NCBI GenBank assembly: GCA_050736615.1
Contig: JBOHWL010000123.1
Coordinates: forward strand, 29,808-93,807
DNA from: JBOHWJ01 sp050736615
Lineage (GTDB): Bacteria > Desulfobacterota > Binatia > Binatales > Binataceae
Direction: 5' to 3'
Length of the DNA stretch: 64,000 nt
The notes under the pieces were generated by a model. It made no database searches, was not told the DNA's origin, and worked only from the letters and a program-made list of their open reading frames with translations. The position numbers and the translations under genes are program-made. Shown here piece by piece: positions 1-8,193 of the stretch; the first letter of the stretch is position 1; each line of letters opens with the position of its first letter.

Positions 1-1
1 T

Positions 2-511
2 GCCGACGGTGTCGTGATTCGCGTCGGTGCCGATGCGGAACTGCTGCGATGGGCTTACGGTGAGTTCAGCGCCGGTGCGCGTGAGTCCGGCCGTGATGTC
101 GAGTCACTTTTCGTCGCGGTTCACTTTCATACCGTAATCACCGACGATCCCGATTTGGCCCTGGCGCGCGGGCGTGTGATGGCGGCCGGCTATTATGAAG
201 TCAATCCACTCTTGTGGCGGCGGCTGGGGCTGGTATGGCCGTGCGCTCCGCTGGAGGAGATTCGGCGGCGGGTGCGGCCCGATTTTCATCACGCGGCTGA
301 TATGGGCCTGGCGGCGCGGACGGTGGCGGAAATTCCCGCGTCGGTGGCGCGACGATTTTGCCTGATGGGTGGCGCCGATGATGTGTGCGCGCAGTTGGAG
401 CGGCTGTTGCTCCAGCTTCCATGGGTGCGGCACGTCGTCCTGCAGCCGAACATGCCAGGCGCGTCTTTTCTGGGCGCGTGCGGTAAACGTGTCATTCCAG
501 CCTTTCGCTGA
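2..511 (+). CDS. LLM-class flavin-dependent oxidoreductase, C-terminal part
   Basis: The reading frame is open from the left edge, so the N-terminus lies outside the window. The visible 169 residues start with ADGVVIRVGAD and continue with a segment like RESGRDVESL, both typical of the C-terminal half of luciferase-like (LLM) F420- or FMN-dependent oxidoreductases. Helices near the end (GGADDVCAQLERLL) match the usual 'G s p e e v a e r l' segment, followed by a hydrophobic strand with VVLQP. Substrate cannot be predicted. A hairpin with a T-run at 637-658 follows, so it is probably the last gene of an upstream transcript, separate from rimP. The first GTG in view (14) is probably internal. 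Confidence 0.75.
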   Translation, partial: ADGVVIRVGADAELLRWAYGEFSAGARESGRDVESLFVAVHFHTVITDDPDLALARGRVMAAGYYEVNPLLWRRLGLVWPCAPLEEIRRRVRPDFHHAADMGLAARTVAEIPASVARRFCLMGGADDVCAQLERLLLQLPWVRHVVLQPNMPGASFLGACGKRVIPAFR

Positions 512-636
512 ACCCCGCGGCCTTTCGAGTTAACCGGCTGCCCTTTGGGCAGTTTCATGATGAGGCGCGCCGCTACATAGGCGTTGGGTGGGCTTCCGCC
601 TTGAAGCTGAGCCCTTCAGGATGATAGCCTGATGGC

Positions 637-658
637 GTGGGCCGCTGCCCACTTTTTT
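637..658 (+). terminator. Rho-independent terminator upstream of rimP
   Basis: GTGGGC (637-642), a 4-nt loop CGCT, GCCCAC (647-652), then six T (653-658). This is a 6-bp GC-rich stem with a U-tract, in the gap between the LLM gene and rimP. It also argues against translation starting at the ATG at 632, which would lie inside the hairpin. A second, weaker hairpin (CTGCCC TTT GGGCAG, 538-552) lies upstream. Confidence 0.6.
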
Positions 659-733
659 GTTCGTTCGCCGCTTGTTCCAGGAAAATTATCGCCCGGTTGG
701 CCCTGGAGGCGAATACGCCGAGGTAAACCGCCG

Positions 734-1213
734 TTGTTGGTGTTGCAAGTTAATCCGGTGGCGAAAAAGGTCATCGAAATGCTCGAGTCTCATGTCGAGC
801 GGCAAGGTTTCGAATTAGTGACGGTGGAATTCCGCAAGGGTACGCGTAATTCGTTGCTGCGCTTGCTGATTGATCGGCCCGAGGGCGGGGTGACGCTGAG
901 CGACCTGGAACGCTTAAGTCCGGTTTTGGGCGACTTGCTCGATGTCTATGACCCGGTGGAGGGGCATTACACGATGGAGGTATCATCGCCGGGGATTAAC
1001 CGGCCGTTGGTGAAGCTCAGCCATTTTGAAGCGTTTCAAGGACAACGGGTGCGGATCCGGACCAATCATCCGCGCGACGGGCGCAAGTTATTCGAAGGTA
1101 CATTGGTGGGGGTTAATGCCGAGGGGGTCGAGTTAGACGACGAGCAGAGTCATAGCCGCCAAGCCTTCGCGTTCGACGAGATCAAAGGGGCCAATTACGA
1201 GCATACGTTTTAG
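734..1213 (+). CDS. rimP: Ribosome maturation factor RimP
   Basis: RimP assists assembly of the 30S subunit. The protein is about 159 residues, the usual family size. The family signature is clear: YTMEVSSPGINRPL at the end of the N-terminal domain, followed by an SH3-like C-terminal domain (about residues 95-159). The start is chosen at TTG 734 because GAGGT at 720-724 is 9 nt upstream; GTG 740 is an alternative. The frame stays open back to ATG 632, but that stretch overlaps a terminator hairpin and has no family similarity. rimP opens the rimP-nusA-ylxR-infB-ylxP-rbfA-truB cluster, the classical bacterial order. Confidence 0.9.
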   Translation: MLVLQVNPVAKKVIEMLESHVERQGFELVTVEFRKGTRNSLLRLLIDRPEGGVTLSDLERLSPVLGDLLDVYDPVEGHYTMEVSSPGINRPLVKLSHFEAFQGQRVRIRTNHPRDGRKLFEGTLVGVNAEGVELDDEQSHSRQAFAFDEIKGANYEHTF

Positions 1214-1388
1214 CGTCGATTCAAACGAGACGAAGAACGTGACGGCAGCGACGGCGCGGCGGATAAGTGATTAATTTAGACAAAATGACGCAGCTAACTG
1301 CCATAAAACGCCCGGCGTGTCCTCGAGTGCGGCCAGACCGCCGCTAGTATGGTCCGACGGGTGGGATTATGTGTCTTGCGGAGGCGAT

Positions 1389-2858
1389 ATGTCGGTCGAT
1401 CTGAATCGTGTGATCGAGCAGGTGTCGAAGGAAAAAGGGATCGACAAGACGATCGTCGTCAATGCGGTCGAGGAGATGATGCATTCCGCGGCGCGCCGTA
1501 CGTTTGGGCCGGACCGCAATATCGAGTCGCGCTACAACCCGGATATCGGCGAAGTCGAACTGTTCGAAATCAAGACCGTGGTCGAGCAGGTTGCCAATCC
1601 AGCTTCGGAAGTGGAGCTTGAAGAAGCGCACAGCCGGTATGATCCGGAGGCTCAGGCGGGTGACGAAATCCTGATTAAGCTCGATACCGCCACGATGGGC
1701 CGGATTGCGGCGCAAGCCGCCAAGCAGAATCTCATCCAGCACATCCGGGACGCTGAACGCAAACAGATTTACAACGAGTTCAAGGACCGCAAGAGCGAGG
1801 TCGTCTCGGGCATCGTGCAGCGCTTCGAGCGCAAGAACATGATCGTGAACCTGGGCCGCACCGAGGCGATTTTGCCGGAGAAGGAACAGATTCCGCACGA
1901 GCGCTATCGGCAAGGTGACCGTATTCGGGCGCTGATCGTGGACGTTGATTTATCTGAAAAAGGACTTTCGATTGTGCTTTCACGCACCTCGAACGCCTTT
2001 CTCTGCAAATTGTTCGAACAGGAAGTGCCGGAAATCTACGAAGGCATCGTCGAGATTCGCCAATGCGCGCGTGAACCCGGCGGGCGCGCTAAAGTCGCGG
2101 TTTACTCCAAGGACAACGATGTCGATCCCGTCGGCGCGTGCGTCGGCATGAAGGGTACCCGCGTGCAGTCGGTGGTCCAGGAATTGCGCGGTGAAAAGAT
2201 CGATATCGTGCCGTGGACCGATGATCAGGCCGAGTTGGTATGCCGAGCACTGGCACCCGCCAAGGTTTCCAAGGTGATCATCGACGAAGACGAGCATGCG
2301 ATGGAAGTGATTGTCCCCGATGATCAGCTTTCGCTCGCAATCGGCAAGCGCGGCCAGAACGTCCGCCTTGCTCATCGGCTGTCCGGATGGAAGCTCGACG
2401 TGCGCAGCGATTCGGAGGCTGAAGAGGAAGCGCGCGCGGCGCGCGCGTCGCTCAACGCGATTCCCGGCATCGGAGACATCAATGCCGAATTGCTCTACCA
2501 ATGGGGGTTCCGGTCCTCTGAACAGTTGGCTGAAGCCAACGAGAATAATTTTGAGGTGGAAGGGATCAGCCCTGAGCGCGCCTATCAGGTGATCAACGCG
2601 GCGCGCGAATGGGTGGCAAGCAAAAGACGTCTGGAAGAGGAGCGCGCCGCCGCCGCCGCGGCGGCCGCGGAAGCGGATGCCGGTGTTGAAGAAAATGGCG
2701 CGGCGGAGTCCGCCTCCGATTCCAAGGATGCGGATGGGAATGACTATCGCGCCGCCGCGGGTGACACTGCCGGCACAACCGAAAACGTTGAAAGCCGTCC
2801 CGATGAGGCCGCGCCGAGCCCGGCGACGGATACTGAAGACGCCGATGTCAAGCCATAG
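1389..2858 (+). CDS. nusA: Transcription termination/antitermination factor NusA
   Basis: NusA binds RNA polymerase and nascent RNA, modulating pausing, termination and antitermination. The 489 residues show the N-terminal polymerase-binding domain (1-130), an S1 domain (about 137-200), and two KH domains with GxxG loops (GMKG near 253-256; GKRG at 319-322). A helix-hairpin-helix repeat follows (about 353-412, AIPGIGDINAELLYQWG). The last about 75 residues are an alanine-rich then acidic, low-complexity tail. Start ATG 1389 is supported by GGAGG 9 nt upstream; the frame is open further back without similarity. The stop overlaps the start proposed for ylxR, so the genes are probably translationally coupled. 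Confidence 0.95.
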   Translation: MSVDLNRVIEQVSKEKGIDKTIVVNAVEEMMHSAARRTFGPDRNIESRYNPDIGEVELFEIKTVVEQVANPASEVELEEAHSRYDPEAQAGDEILIKLDTATMGRIAAQAAKQNLIQHIRDAERKQIYNEFKDRKSEVVSGIVQRFERKNMIVNLGRTEAILPEKEQIPHERYRQGDRIRALIVDVDLSEKGLSIVLSRTSNAFLCKLFEQEVPEIYEGIVEIRQCAREPGGRAKVAVYSKDNDVDPVGACVGMKGTRVQSVVQELRGEKIDIVPWTDDQAELVCRALAPAKVSKVIIDEDEHAMEVIVPDDQLSLAIGKRGQNVRLAHRLSGWKLDVRSDSEAEEEARAARASLNAIPGIGDINAELLYQWGFRSSEQLAEANENNFEVEGISPERAYQVINAAREWVASKRRLEEERAAAAAAAAEADAGVEENGAAESASDSKDADGNDYRAAAGDTAGTTENVESRPDEAAPSPATDTEDADVKP

Positions 2859-3132
2859 ACCGATGCGCACATGCCTAGGATGCGGGCGCCGCGATTTCAA
2901 ATCCGCGATGGTGCGGATGGCGGCGCGCGACGGTAAGGTGGCGCTCGATACCGAGGCGCGCTTGCGAGGGCGGGGTGGCTATCTTCATGTCAATGCGGAA
3001 TGTGCGCACAAATTCGAGAAGAGCAAAATCAAACAGTTCAGATCGCTCAAGCTGACGATAAGCCCGGAAGAGCGTGGAAAGATAACTCAGCGGATTCGAA
3101 CGCGGCTGGATAGTGAGACCGCGCTCGCATAA
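2845..3132 (+). CDS. ylxR: YlxR family RNA-binding protein (DUF448)
   Basis: Small basic protein (95 residues from ATG 2845; ATG 2863 is an alternative start) always found between nusA and infB. The family is a nucleic-acid-binding alpha/beta fold thought to help regulate RNase P or transcription. Visible family features are the N-terminal RTCLGCGRR motif with paired cysteines, KVALD and the GRGGYLHVNAEC loop. The chosen start overlaps the end of nusA by 14 nt. The 3-prime end lies just before the infB start. No unusual features. Confidence 0.85.
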   Translation: MSSHRPMRTCLGCGRRDFKSAMVRMAARDGKVALDTEARLRGRGGYLHVNAECAHKFEKSKIKQFRSLKLTISPEERGKITQRIRTRLDSETALA

Positions 3133-3142
3133 TATAGATCAG

Positions 3143-6139
3143 ATGGCTCGAAAGCGAATTAAGACCCTTGCCACCGATTTGGGCGTGTCCGTTGAGGACG
3201 TGCTCGCAAGCAGCAGACGGCTGCGTTTGGCCCACGCGCATTCCGAATCCAGTGTGCTCTCGTCCGAGGATACCGAACGGATCAAAGCCGACCTCGACGA
3301 ACAGGCTCATCGCGCGGCTCTGATGCGGCGTGAAACCGTGGTTGAGACTAGCGCCGGCAAAGTGGTTGAGAAGCGGCTCAACGCCACCGTGATGCGGCGA
3401 CGGCATACCGAGCCGGAACCGTCGCAAGCGGCGCCGGTCGAGGCTGAACTCTTCCATTTCGAAGTTGAACAAAGCCGTGACGAGGAACCGTTCGTCGCGC
3501 CAGTCTTCGAAGTACCTACGCCCGCGGAGTCCGACCTTGCGGAATTGCCAGCATTGGAAATGATTGAACCCGTTCATGCGGAAACCGCCCAGTCGGCGAC
3601 TGACGTTGAGACCGAAATTGTGACGCCGGCGGCGGCCGAGCTGACGGAGCCGCAAACCCCGACGGACTTGCCGCCCGAAGAGAATGTCAACGGCATCGCA
3701 ACCAAACTTACGACAGCCGAGCGTCAGCCGGAGTTGGATAAAGGTTCCGGAGCCGCGGCCCGGACCCTGCCCGCCGAGGTCAAAGCCACCCCTGCTCAGT
3801 CGGCCGTTGAACGTGAATCACACGGCCGGCCGGTGCCCGCGCGCAGTTCTCCCACGACGCCGCCCAGCGCGGCGTCGGGCCCGCGTGGCGCTGGCACGCC
3901 GGTGCCGCGCACAAGTGAGTCGTTGACGCCCGGCCGTACGATTAACCTGACCGGTGCCGCGCATGCTTCGGCGCCGAGTCTCGACGACGGGCCGCGTGGT
4001 CCCAAAGTGCTCGGCAAGATTGATTTGCGCAAACCAGCGCCGCGTCCGGCACCGCCGACCACGGCACGTCCGGGCACCGCGTTGGGACGCCCGGCGGGAC
4101 GTCCATCGCCTGCGGGAGGGATGCCGGAACCATTCGCTCCGCCACCTTCACCCGACCAGGTGAAGCCGGGTGCGCGTGCAATCAAAAAGAAGAAGGTCGT
4201 CAAGAAGGGGACGACGGATGTCGCGGCCGAACGCGAGATGCGCGGGATGCGCGTCCCGAAGAAGCGTCGCGCCCTGCCCGGCAAGGAACAGAGAAAGACC
4301 GAAATTACGACGCCGAAGGCCTCAAAGCGCGTCGTGCGTATCACTGAGGGTGTGACCGTCGGCGATCTCGCGCGCAATATGGGTGTCAAGGCAGCCGAGA
4401 TTATCAAGAAATTGATGGGCCTGGGCGTGATGTCGACGCTCAATCAGGTGCTCGACGTTGACACCGCGACATTGGTCGCCAGTGACTTCGGTTACAGTGT
4501 TGAAAACGTCGCTTTCGATGCCGAATCCGCCATCGCTGAAGAAGGCGAGGAGGTGGCGGAGGGCGAAGCGGTGACGCGCCCACCGGTGGTCACGGTCATG
4601 GGCCATGTGGACCACGGCAAGACTTCACTCCTCGACGCGATCCGTCATACCAGCGTGACCGAGCGGGAATTTGGCGGGATCACGCAGCATATCGGCGCGT
4701 ACACGGTTGAGGCCAACGGACGCAAGCTCAGCTTCGTTGATACGCCCGGCCATGAAGCGTTTACGGCGATGCGCGCGCGTGGCGCAAAGGTCACCGATAT
4801 CGTGATCCTGGTGGTGGCGGCCGACGAAGGCGTGATGCCGCAGACGGTTGAGGCGATTAATCATGCGCGCGCCGCCGGCGTGCCGATTATCGTCGCGATC
4901 AACAAAATCGATCGACCCGAGGCCAACGTCGATCGGGTTAAGCAGCAGCTCACGGAACATGCACTGATTCCCGAGGACTACGGCGGCGATACTATCGTGG
5001 CGCCAGTCTCGGCACGCACTCGCGAGGGTATCGACCATCTGCTCGAAATGATTCTGCTGCAAGCCGACCTGATGGACCTGAAGGCCAATCCGGCTCGTTC
5101 GGCGCGCGGCACCGTGGTGGAATCACAACTCGACCGCGGCCGCGGTCCGGTGGCGACCGTGCTGATCCAGGAGGGCACGCTGCATCAGGGCGAGCCATTC
5201 GTCTGCGGCATGACCTATGGGCGCGTGCGCGCGATGCTTAATCATCTGGGGCAGCGGGTGACCGAGGCGGGCCCTTCCACGCCGGTCGAAATTTTCGGAT
5301 TATCGAGTGTGCCTGAACCGGGCACCGCGTTTATCGGCGTCGCCGACGAGGCCAAGGCGCGCCAGGTCGCTGAATTCCGTCATTCCAAACAGCGCGAAGG
5401 CGTGTTGCAAAAGACCAGCCGCGTCTCGCTTGAGTCTTTGAGCGAGCGGATGCTGGCGGGAGAGGTCAAAGAGCTGCGCGTCATTATCAAGGGCGACGTC
5501 AACGGTTCAGTCGAGGCGGTGGCCGACTCGCTGCAGCGCTTGTCAACCGAAGAAGTCAAGCTTGACCTGATTCATAAATCGGTCGGCGCGATTTCCGAAA
5601 CCGACGTGAGCCTGGCCTCCGCCTCCAAAGCGATCATCATTGGGTTCAACATCCGCCCCGAGCCCAAAGCGGCGCAACTTGCCGAAAAGGAAGGGGTTGA
5701 AATCCGCCTCTACACCATAATCTACGAAGCGATCAACGACATGCGCGAGGCCATGGAAGGATTGCTGGCGCCCACCTACCGCGAGAGATCTTTGGGCCGC
5801 GCCGAGGTTCGTCAGACCTTCGTCGTCCAGGGCAATACCGTGGCCGGTGCGATGGTGCTCGAGGGTAAATTACTGCGCGGCGCGCGCAGTCGCCTGGTGC
5901 GCGATGGGCGGGTGGTATGGGAAGGCAGGATCGGTTCGCTCCGGCGGTTTAAAGATGATGCTCGCGAAGTTCAGAGCGGTTATGAATGCGGCGTCGGGCT
6001 GGAGAATTTCAACGATGTCAAACCCGGTGACGTGGTCGAAAATTTCGAAATGGAGACGGTTCTGCGCAAACTCTCCGCGCCCCGGCAGGAGTCAATCCGC
6101 GGCCAAAGTGCGGTGATGGAGAAGCAGCTCCACACCTGA
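3143..6139 (+). CDS. infB: Translation initiation factor IF-2
   Basis: GTPase that brings initiator fMet-tRNA to the 30S subunit and promotes subunit joining. It is about 998 residues, a long IF-2. The N-terminus carries an IF2_N three-helix module (1-50), then a long Ala/Pro/Glu-rich and later basic linker (about 70-405), a second IF2_N module (about 400-460), and the G domain. G motifs: GHVDHGKT (487-494), DTPGH (from 533), NKID (587-590). The C-terminal domains follow, including the fMet-tRNA-binding beta barrel. Start ATG 3143 (MARKRIKTLA) matches family N-termini better than the in-frame ATG at 3113, which would overlap ylxR. Confidence 0.95.
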   Translation: MARKRIKTLATDLGVSVEDVLASSRRLRLAHAHSESSVLSSEDTERIKADLDEQAHRAALMRRETVVETSAGKVVEKRLNATVMRRRHTEPEPSQAAPVEAELFHFEVEQSRDEEPFVAPVFEVPTPAESDLAELPALEMIEPVHAETAQSATDVETEIVTPAAAELTEPQTPTDLPPEENVNGIATKLTTAERQPELDKGSGAAARTLPAEVKATPAQSAVERESHGRPVPARSSPTTPPSAASGPRGAGTPVPRTSESLTPGRTINLTGAAHASAPSLDDGPRGPKVLGKIDLRKPAPRPAPPTTARPGTALGRPAGRPSPAGGMPEPFAPPPSPDQVKPGARAIKKKKVVKKGTTDVAAEREMRGMRVPKKRRALPGKEQRKTEITTPKASKRVVRITEGVTVGDLARNMGVKAAEIIKKLMGLGVMSTLNQVLDVDTATLVASDFGYSVENVAFDAESAIAEEGEEVAEGEAVTRPPVVTVMGHVDHGKTSLLDAIRHTSVTEREFGGITQHIGAYTVEANGRKLSFVDTPGHEAFTAMRARGAKVTDIVILVVAADEGVMPQTVEAINHARAAGVPIIVAINKIDRPEANVDRVKQQLTEHALIPEDYGGDTIVAPVSARTREGIDHLLEMILLQADLMDLKANPARSARGTVVESQLDRGRGPVATVLIQEGTLHQGEPFVCGMTYGRVRAMLNHLGQRVTEAGPSTPVEIFGLSSVPEPGTAFIGVADEAKARQVAEFRHSKQREGVLQKTSRVSLESLSERMLAGEVKELRVIIKGDVNGSVEAVADSLQRLSTEEVKLDLIHKSVGAISETDVSLASASKAIIIGFNIRPEPKAAQLAEKEGVEIRLYTIIYEAINDMREAMEGLLAPTYRERSLGRAEVRQTFVVQGNTVAGAMVLEGKLLRGARSRLVRDGRVVWEGRIGSLRRFKDDAREVQSGYECGVGLENFNDVKPGDVVENFEMETVLRKLSAPRQESIRGQSAVMEKQLHT

Positions 6140-6260
6140 GCCCGGTTTAACCGCGGCAACGCTTGACCTTCAGTCGTCCGCCGATACGTGCACAGGTTCG
6201 GTAACCAAGCGACCTGCTGCGGCGGGCGACGCGAAGTGGTTGGGGCGGGAGGGGCTATCC

Positions 6261-6548
6261 ATGGTCGTTGGTGTACTGCAACTGACGCTGTTCCTGCCGG
6301 AAAATCATTCGCTCAAGGGAAAAAGGCAGGTCTTGCGCGCGATTAAGGATCGTGTGCGCAACAAATTCAACGTGTCCATCGCCGAGGCGGACAGTCACGA
6401 TTTATGGCAGCGTGCCGAACTGGGCATTTGTCAGGTCGGCAATGACCGCGCCTTTGTTGATTCGGCGCTGCGCACGGTCGTCAACTTCATCGATTCGCTA
6501 GGCTTGGCGCCGATTGGTGGCGAGCGCCTCGAAATTTTAAACTATTAG
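6261..6548 (+). CDS. YlxP family protein (DUF503)
   Basis: A 95-residue protein of the DUF503 family, often called YlxP, which commonly sits between infB and rbfA. It is a small ferredoxin-like fold of unproven function, suspected to take part in ribosome maturation. Family landmarks: SLKGKRQVL near residue 17, the conserved IAEADSHDLWQRAELG core, and the terminal strand. GGGAGGGG about 8 nt upstream supports ATG 6261. It sits in its canonical operon position, followed by a repeat element that separates it from rbfA. Confidence 0.85.
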   Translation: MVVGVLQLTLFLPENHSLKGKRQVLRAIKDRVRNKFNVSIAEADSHDLWQRAELGICQVGNDRAFVDSALRTVVNFIDSLGLAPIGGERLEILNY

Positions 6549-6566
6549 AACAAGTTCGTGGCAGCC

Positions 6567-6778
6567 GTCATTCCGAGAGTGTGTGAGGATTTTGTTTTTC
6601 TGTCATTCCGAGCACAGCGAGGAATCCCGGATGTTTCTGCTTTTCCTGTGTTTTTTCGGGATTCTTCACTTATTTGAACGCACCTCGCGGACTCGTTTGC
6701 TCGCTCCGCCTCCGGCTACGCTAATGGCGGCCTCCGTTCAGAATGACACAAAAATTCACGCATTCTTAGGACTGAGCG
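6567..6778. repeat. MITE-like palindromic repeat, copy 1 (long form)
   Basis: Fills the gap between ylxP and rbfA. It begins GTCATTCCGAG (6567) and returns as GTTCAGAATGAC (6737-6748). Inside are GGAATCCCGG and the opposite-strand partner CGGGATTCTTC, flanking a T-rich centre. The right half carries an extra segment (CGGACTCGTTTGCTCGCTCCG) also present in copy 3 in the opposite orientation. The TAG-GAAGCTC outer end is degenerate here. An open frame through it (6583-6864) is repeat sequence, not a gene. Confidence 0.75.
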
Positions 6779-6821
6779 GACGCGGCTTTGGCGCCCGGCG
6801 TTGCCGCGCTAGAATTGAGCC

Positions 6822-7175
6822 ATGCTGGGCGAAGTGCGACGGCCCGAACGGGTCGCCGAATTGATCTTACGCGAATTGTCGCTGATGTTGTTGCGGGACC
6901 TGAAAGATCCGCGCTTGCGCGGAATCACTATCACTTCGGTGCGGATGAGCGATGATTTACGTCTCGCACGCGTTTATTTTTCCCATCTATCGGGAACCGC
7001 GCATGCGCCCGAGGCAATCGCCGGCTTCCATAGCGCGGCTGGATTTATCCGCCGTCAAGTCGGACGTGCGCTAGGCTTGCGCTATACGCCCGAACTGGAA
7101 TTCCAATTTGACCCGGGTCTGGAAAAGGCGGCGCGCATCGACGCTCTGCTGCGCGAATCCCGCTCCAGAGAATGA
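6822..7175 (+). CDS. rbfA: 30S ribosome-binding factor RbfA
   Basis: KH-like cold-shock ribosome assembly factor that binds immature 30S subunits near helix 1 of 16S rRNA. At 117 residues it is of normal length. It starts with the family pattern RRPERVAELILREL, then DPRLRGITITSVRMSDDLRLARVYFS and the C-terminal ALGLRYTPELEFQFD, a typical RbfA ending. ATG 6822 follows a long repeat-filled gap and lacks a strong ribosome binding site. It lies between ylxP and truB as in most bacteria. Confidence 0.92.
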   Translation: MLGEVRRPERVAELILRELSLMLLRDLKDPRLRGITITSVRMSDDLRLARVYFSHLSGTAHAPEAIAGFHSAAGFIRRQVGRALGLRYTPELEFQFDPGLEKAARIDALLRESRSRE

Positions 7176-7266
7176 GTCGCACGCGAACCTTGGCGCGTGC
7201 GTGATTAGTGGTCAAATCGATTCGTATTCCGCGGTTCGAGTTTTTGCATGGAATGGCTGACGCTTG

Positions 7267-8193
7267 ATGGATGGAATTATCCTGGTCGATAAGCCGGCCG
7301 GTCCGACTTCCGCTGAAATCGTCCGCAAAATCAAGGCGGCCATCAGGGCGCACTCGCGTTCGGCGCCGCGCGTGGGTCATCTGGGCACGTTGGACCCGTT
7401 CGCCACCGGCCTTTTGCCCATCATGGTGGGTGAAGCAACCAAGCTGGCGCCTTTTATTCAGGCCGGTGAGAAGGAATACGAGGGCACAATCGCGCTGGGA
7501 GTCGAAACTGACACCCTCGATCCAACTGGAACGCCGGTCCGGACTGCGGCGGTGCCAAGCTTGGACGCGGCTCGGCTGACGCGTCTGGCCGCGGCGTATA
7601 GTGGCAAAATCGAGCAGGTCGCGCCGATCTTTTCGGCAATCAAGCGCGGTGGAGTGCCACTCTACAAGCGCGCTCGCCAGGGCGAGGAGATTGTCCCACC
7701 CCGGCGCTCGGTCGAGATTATGCGGCTCGAACTGGAGGCGGCCGATCCCGCACATTTGCGCTTTTTCGTAGTGTGTTCCGGCGGCACCTATATTCGTTCG
7801 CTTGCTCGCGACATTGGCGCGGAACTTGGCAGCGCGGCGCATCTGGCGTCGCTGCGCCGGATGCGCAGTGGCGGTTTCCGTGTCGAGCGCGCGTGCTCGT
7901 TCGAACAAGTGCTGCGTGGTTTGGAAAGCGGCACGGGCCCGCCGCTCATCGCTCCGCGCGAGGCGTTGCCCACGCTTGCGGAGGTGGAAATCGATGCCGC
8001 GCGCGAAGAACGCCTGCGTTATGGCGATGCGCGCGCGCTTGACGGCATGGTGCCGTCCGGCGCCGGCTTGTTCAAGGTAATTGCGCGTGGCGAGCTTGCC
8101 GCCATCGCGCAAGCGAACTCGCGCCTCACCGCGACTATCGCCCGGATTTTCAACCGGGAGACCGGGGGCGAACCTCAGATTGGCATCCGATAG
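7267..8193 (+). CDS. truB: tRNA pseudouridine(55) synthase TruB
   Basis: Makes pseudouridine 55 in the T-loop of tRNAs. The 308 residues start with the family pattern GIILVDKPAGPTS. The catalytic aspartate is in GHLGTLDPFATGLLPI (about residue 44). Other family motifs include VAPIFSAIKRGGVPLYKRARQG and CSGGTYIRSLARDIG. The C-terminal part is PUA-like. Start ATG 7267 is preferred; a TTG codon directly precedes it. The 3-prime end overlaps by 19 nt, tail to tail, the convergent molybdopterin oxidoreductase gene. Normally rpsO follows truB closely, but here rpsO is 7 kb away. Confidence 0.93.
   Translation: MDGIILVDKPAGPTSAEIVRKIKAAIRAHSRSAPRVGHLGTLDPFATGLLPIMVGEATKLAPFIQAGEKEYEGTIALGVETDTLDPTGTPVRTAAVPSLDAARLTRLAAAYSGKIEQVAPIFSAIKRGGVPLYKRARQGEEIVPPRRSVEIMRLELEAADPAHLRFFVVCSGGTYIRSLARDIGAELGSAAHLASLRRMRSGGFRVERACSFEQVLRGLESGTGPPLIAPREALPTLAEVEIDAAREERLRYGDARALDGMVPSGAGLFKVIARGELAAIAQANSRLTATIARIFNRETGGEPQIGIR

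Noticed and set aside
632..733. Longer rimP reading frame starting at ATG 632
   Set aside because: The ATG lies inside a terminator hairpin (637-658) and the added residues have no RimP similarity; TTG 734 has a better-spaced GAGGT.
6583..6864. Open frame across the ylxP-rbfA gap
   Set aside because: It is encoded almost entirely by the palindromic repeat and runs out of frame over the rbfA start; repeat translation, not a gene.
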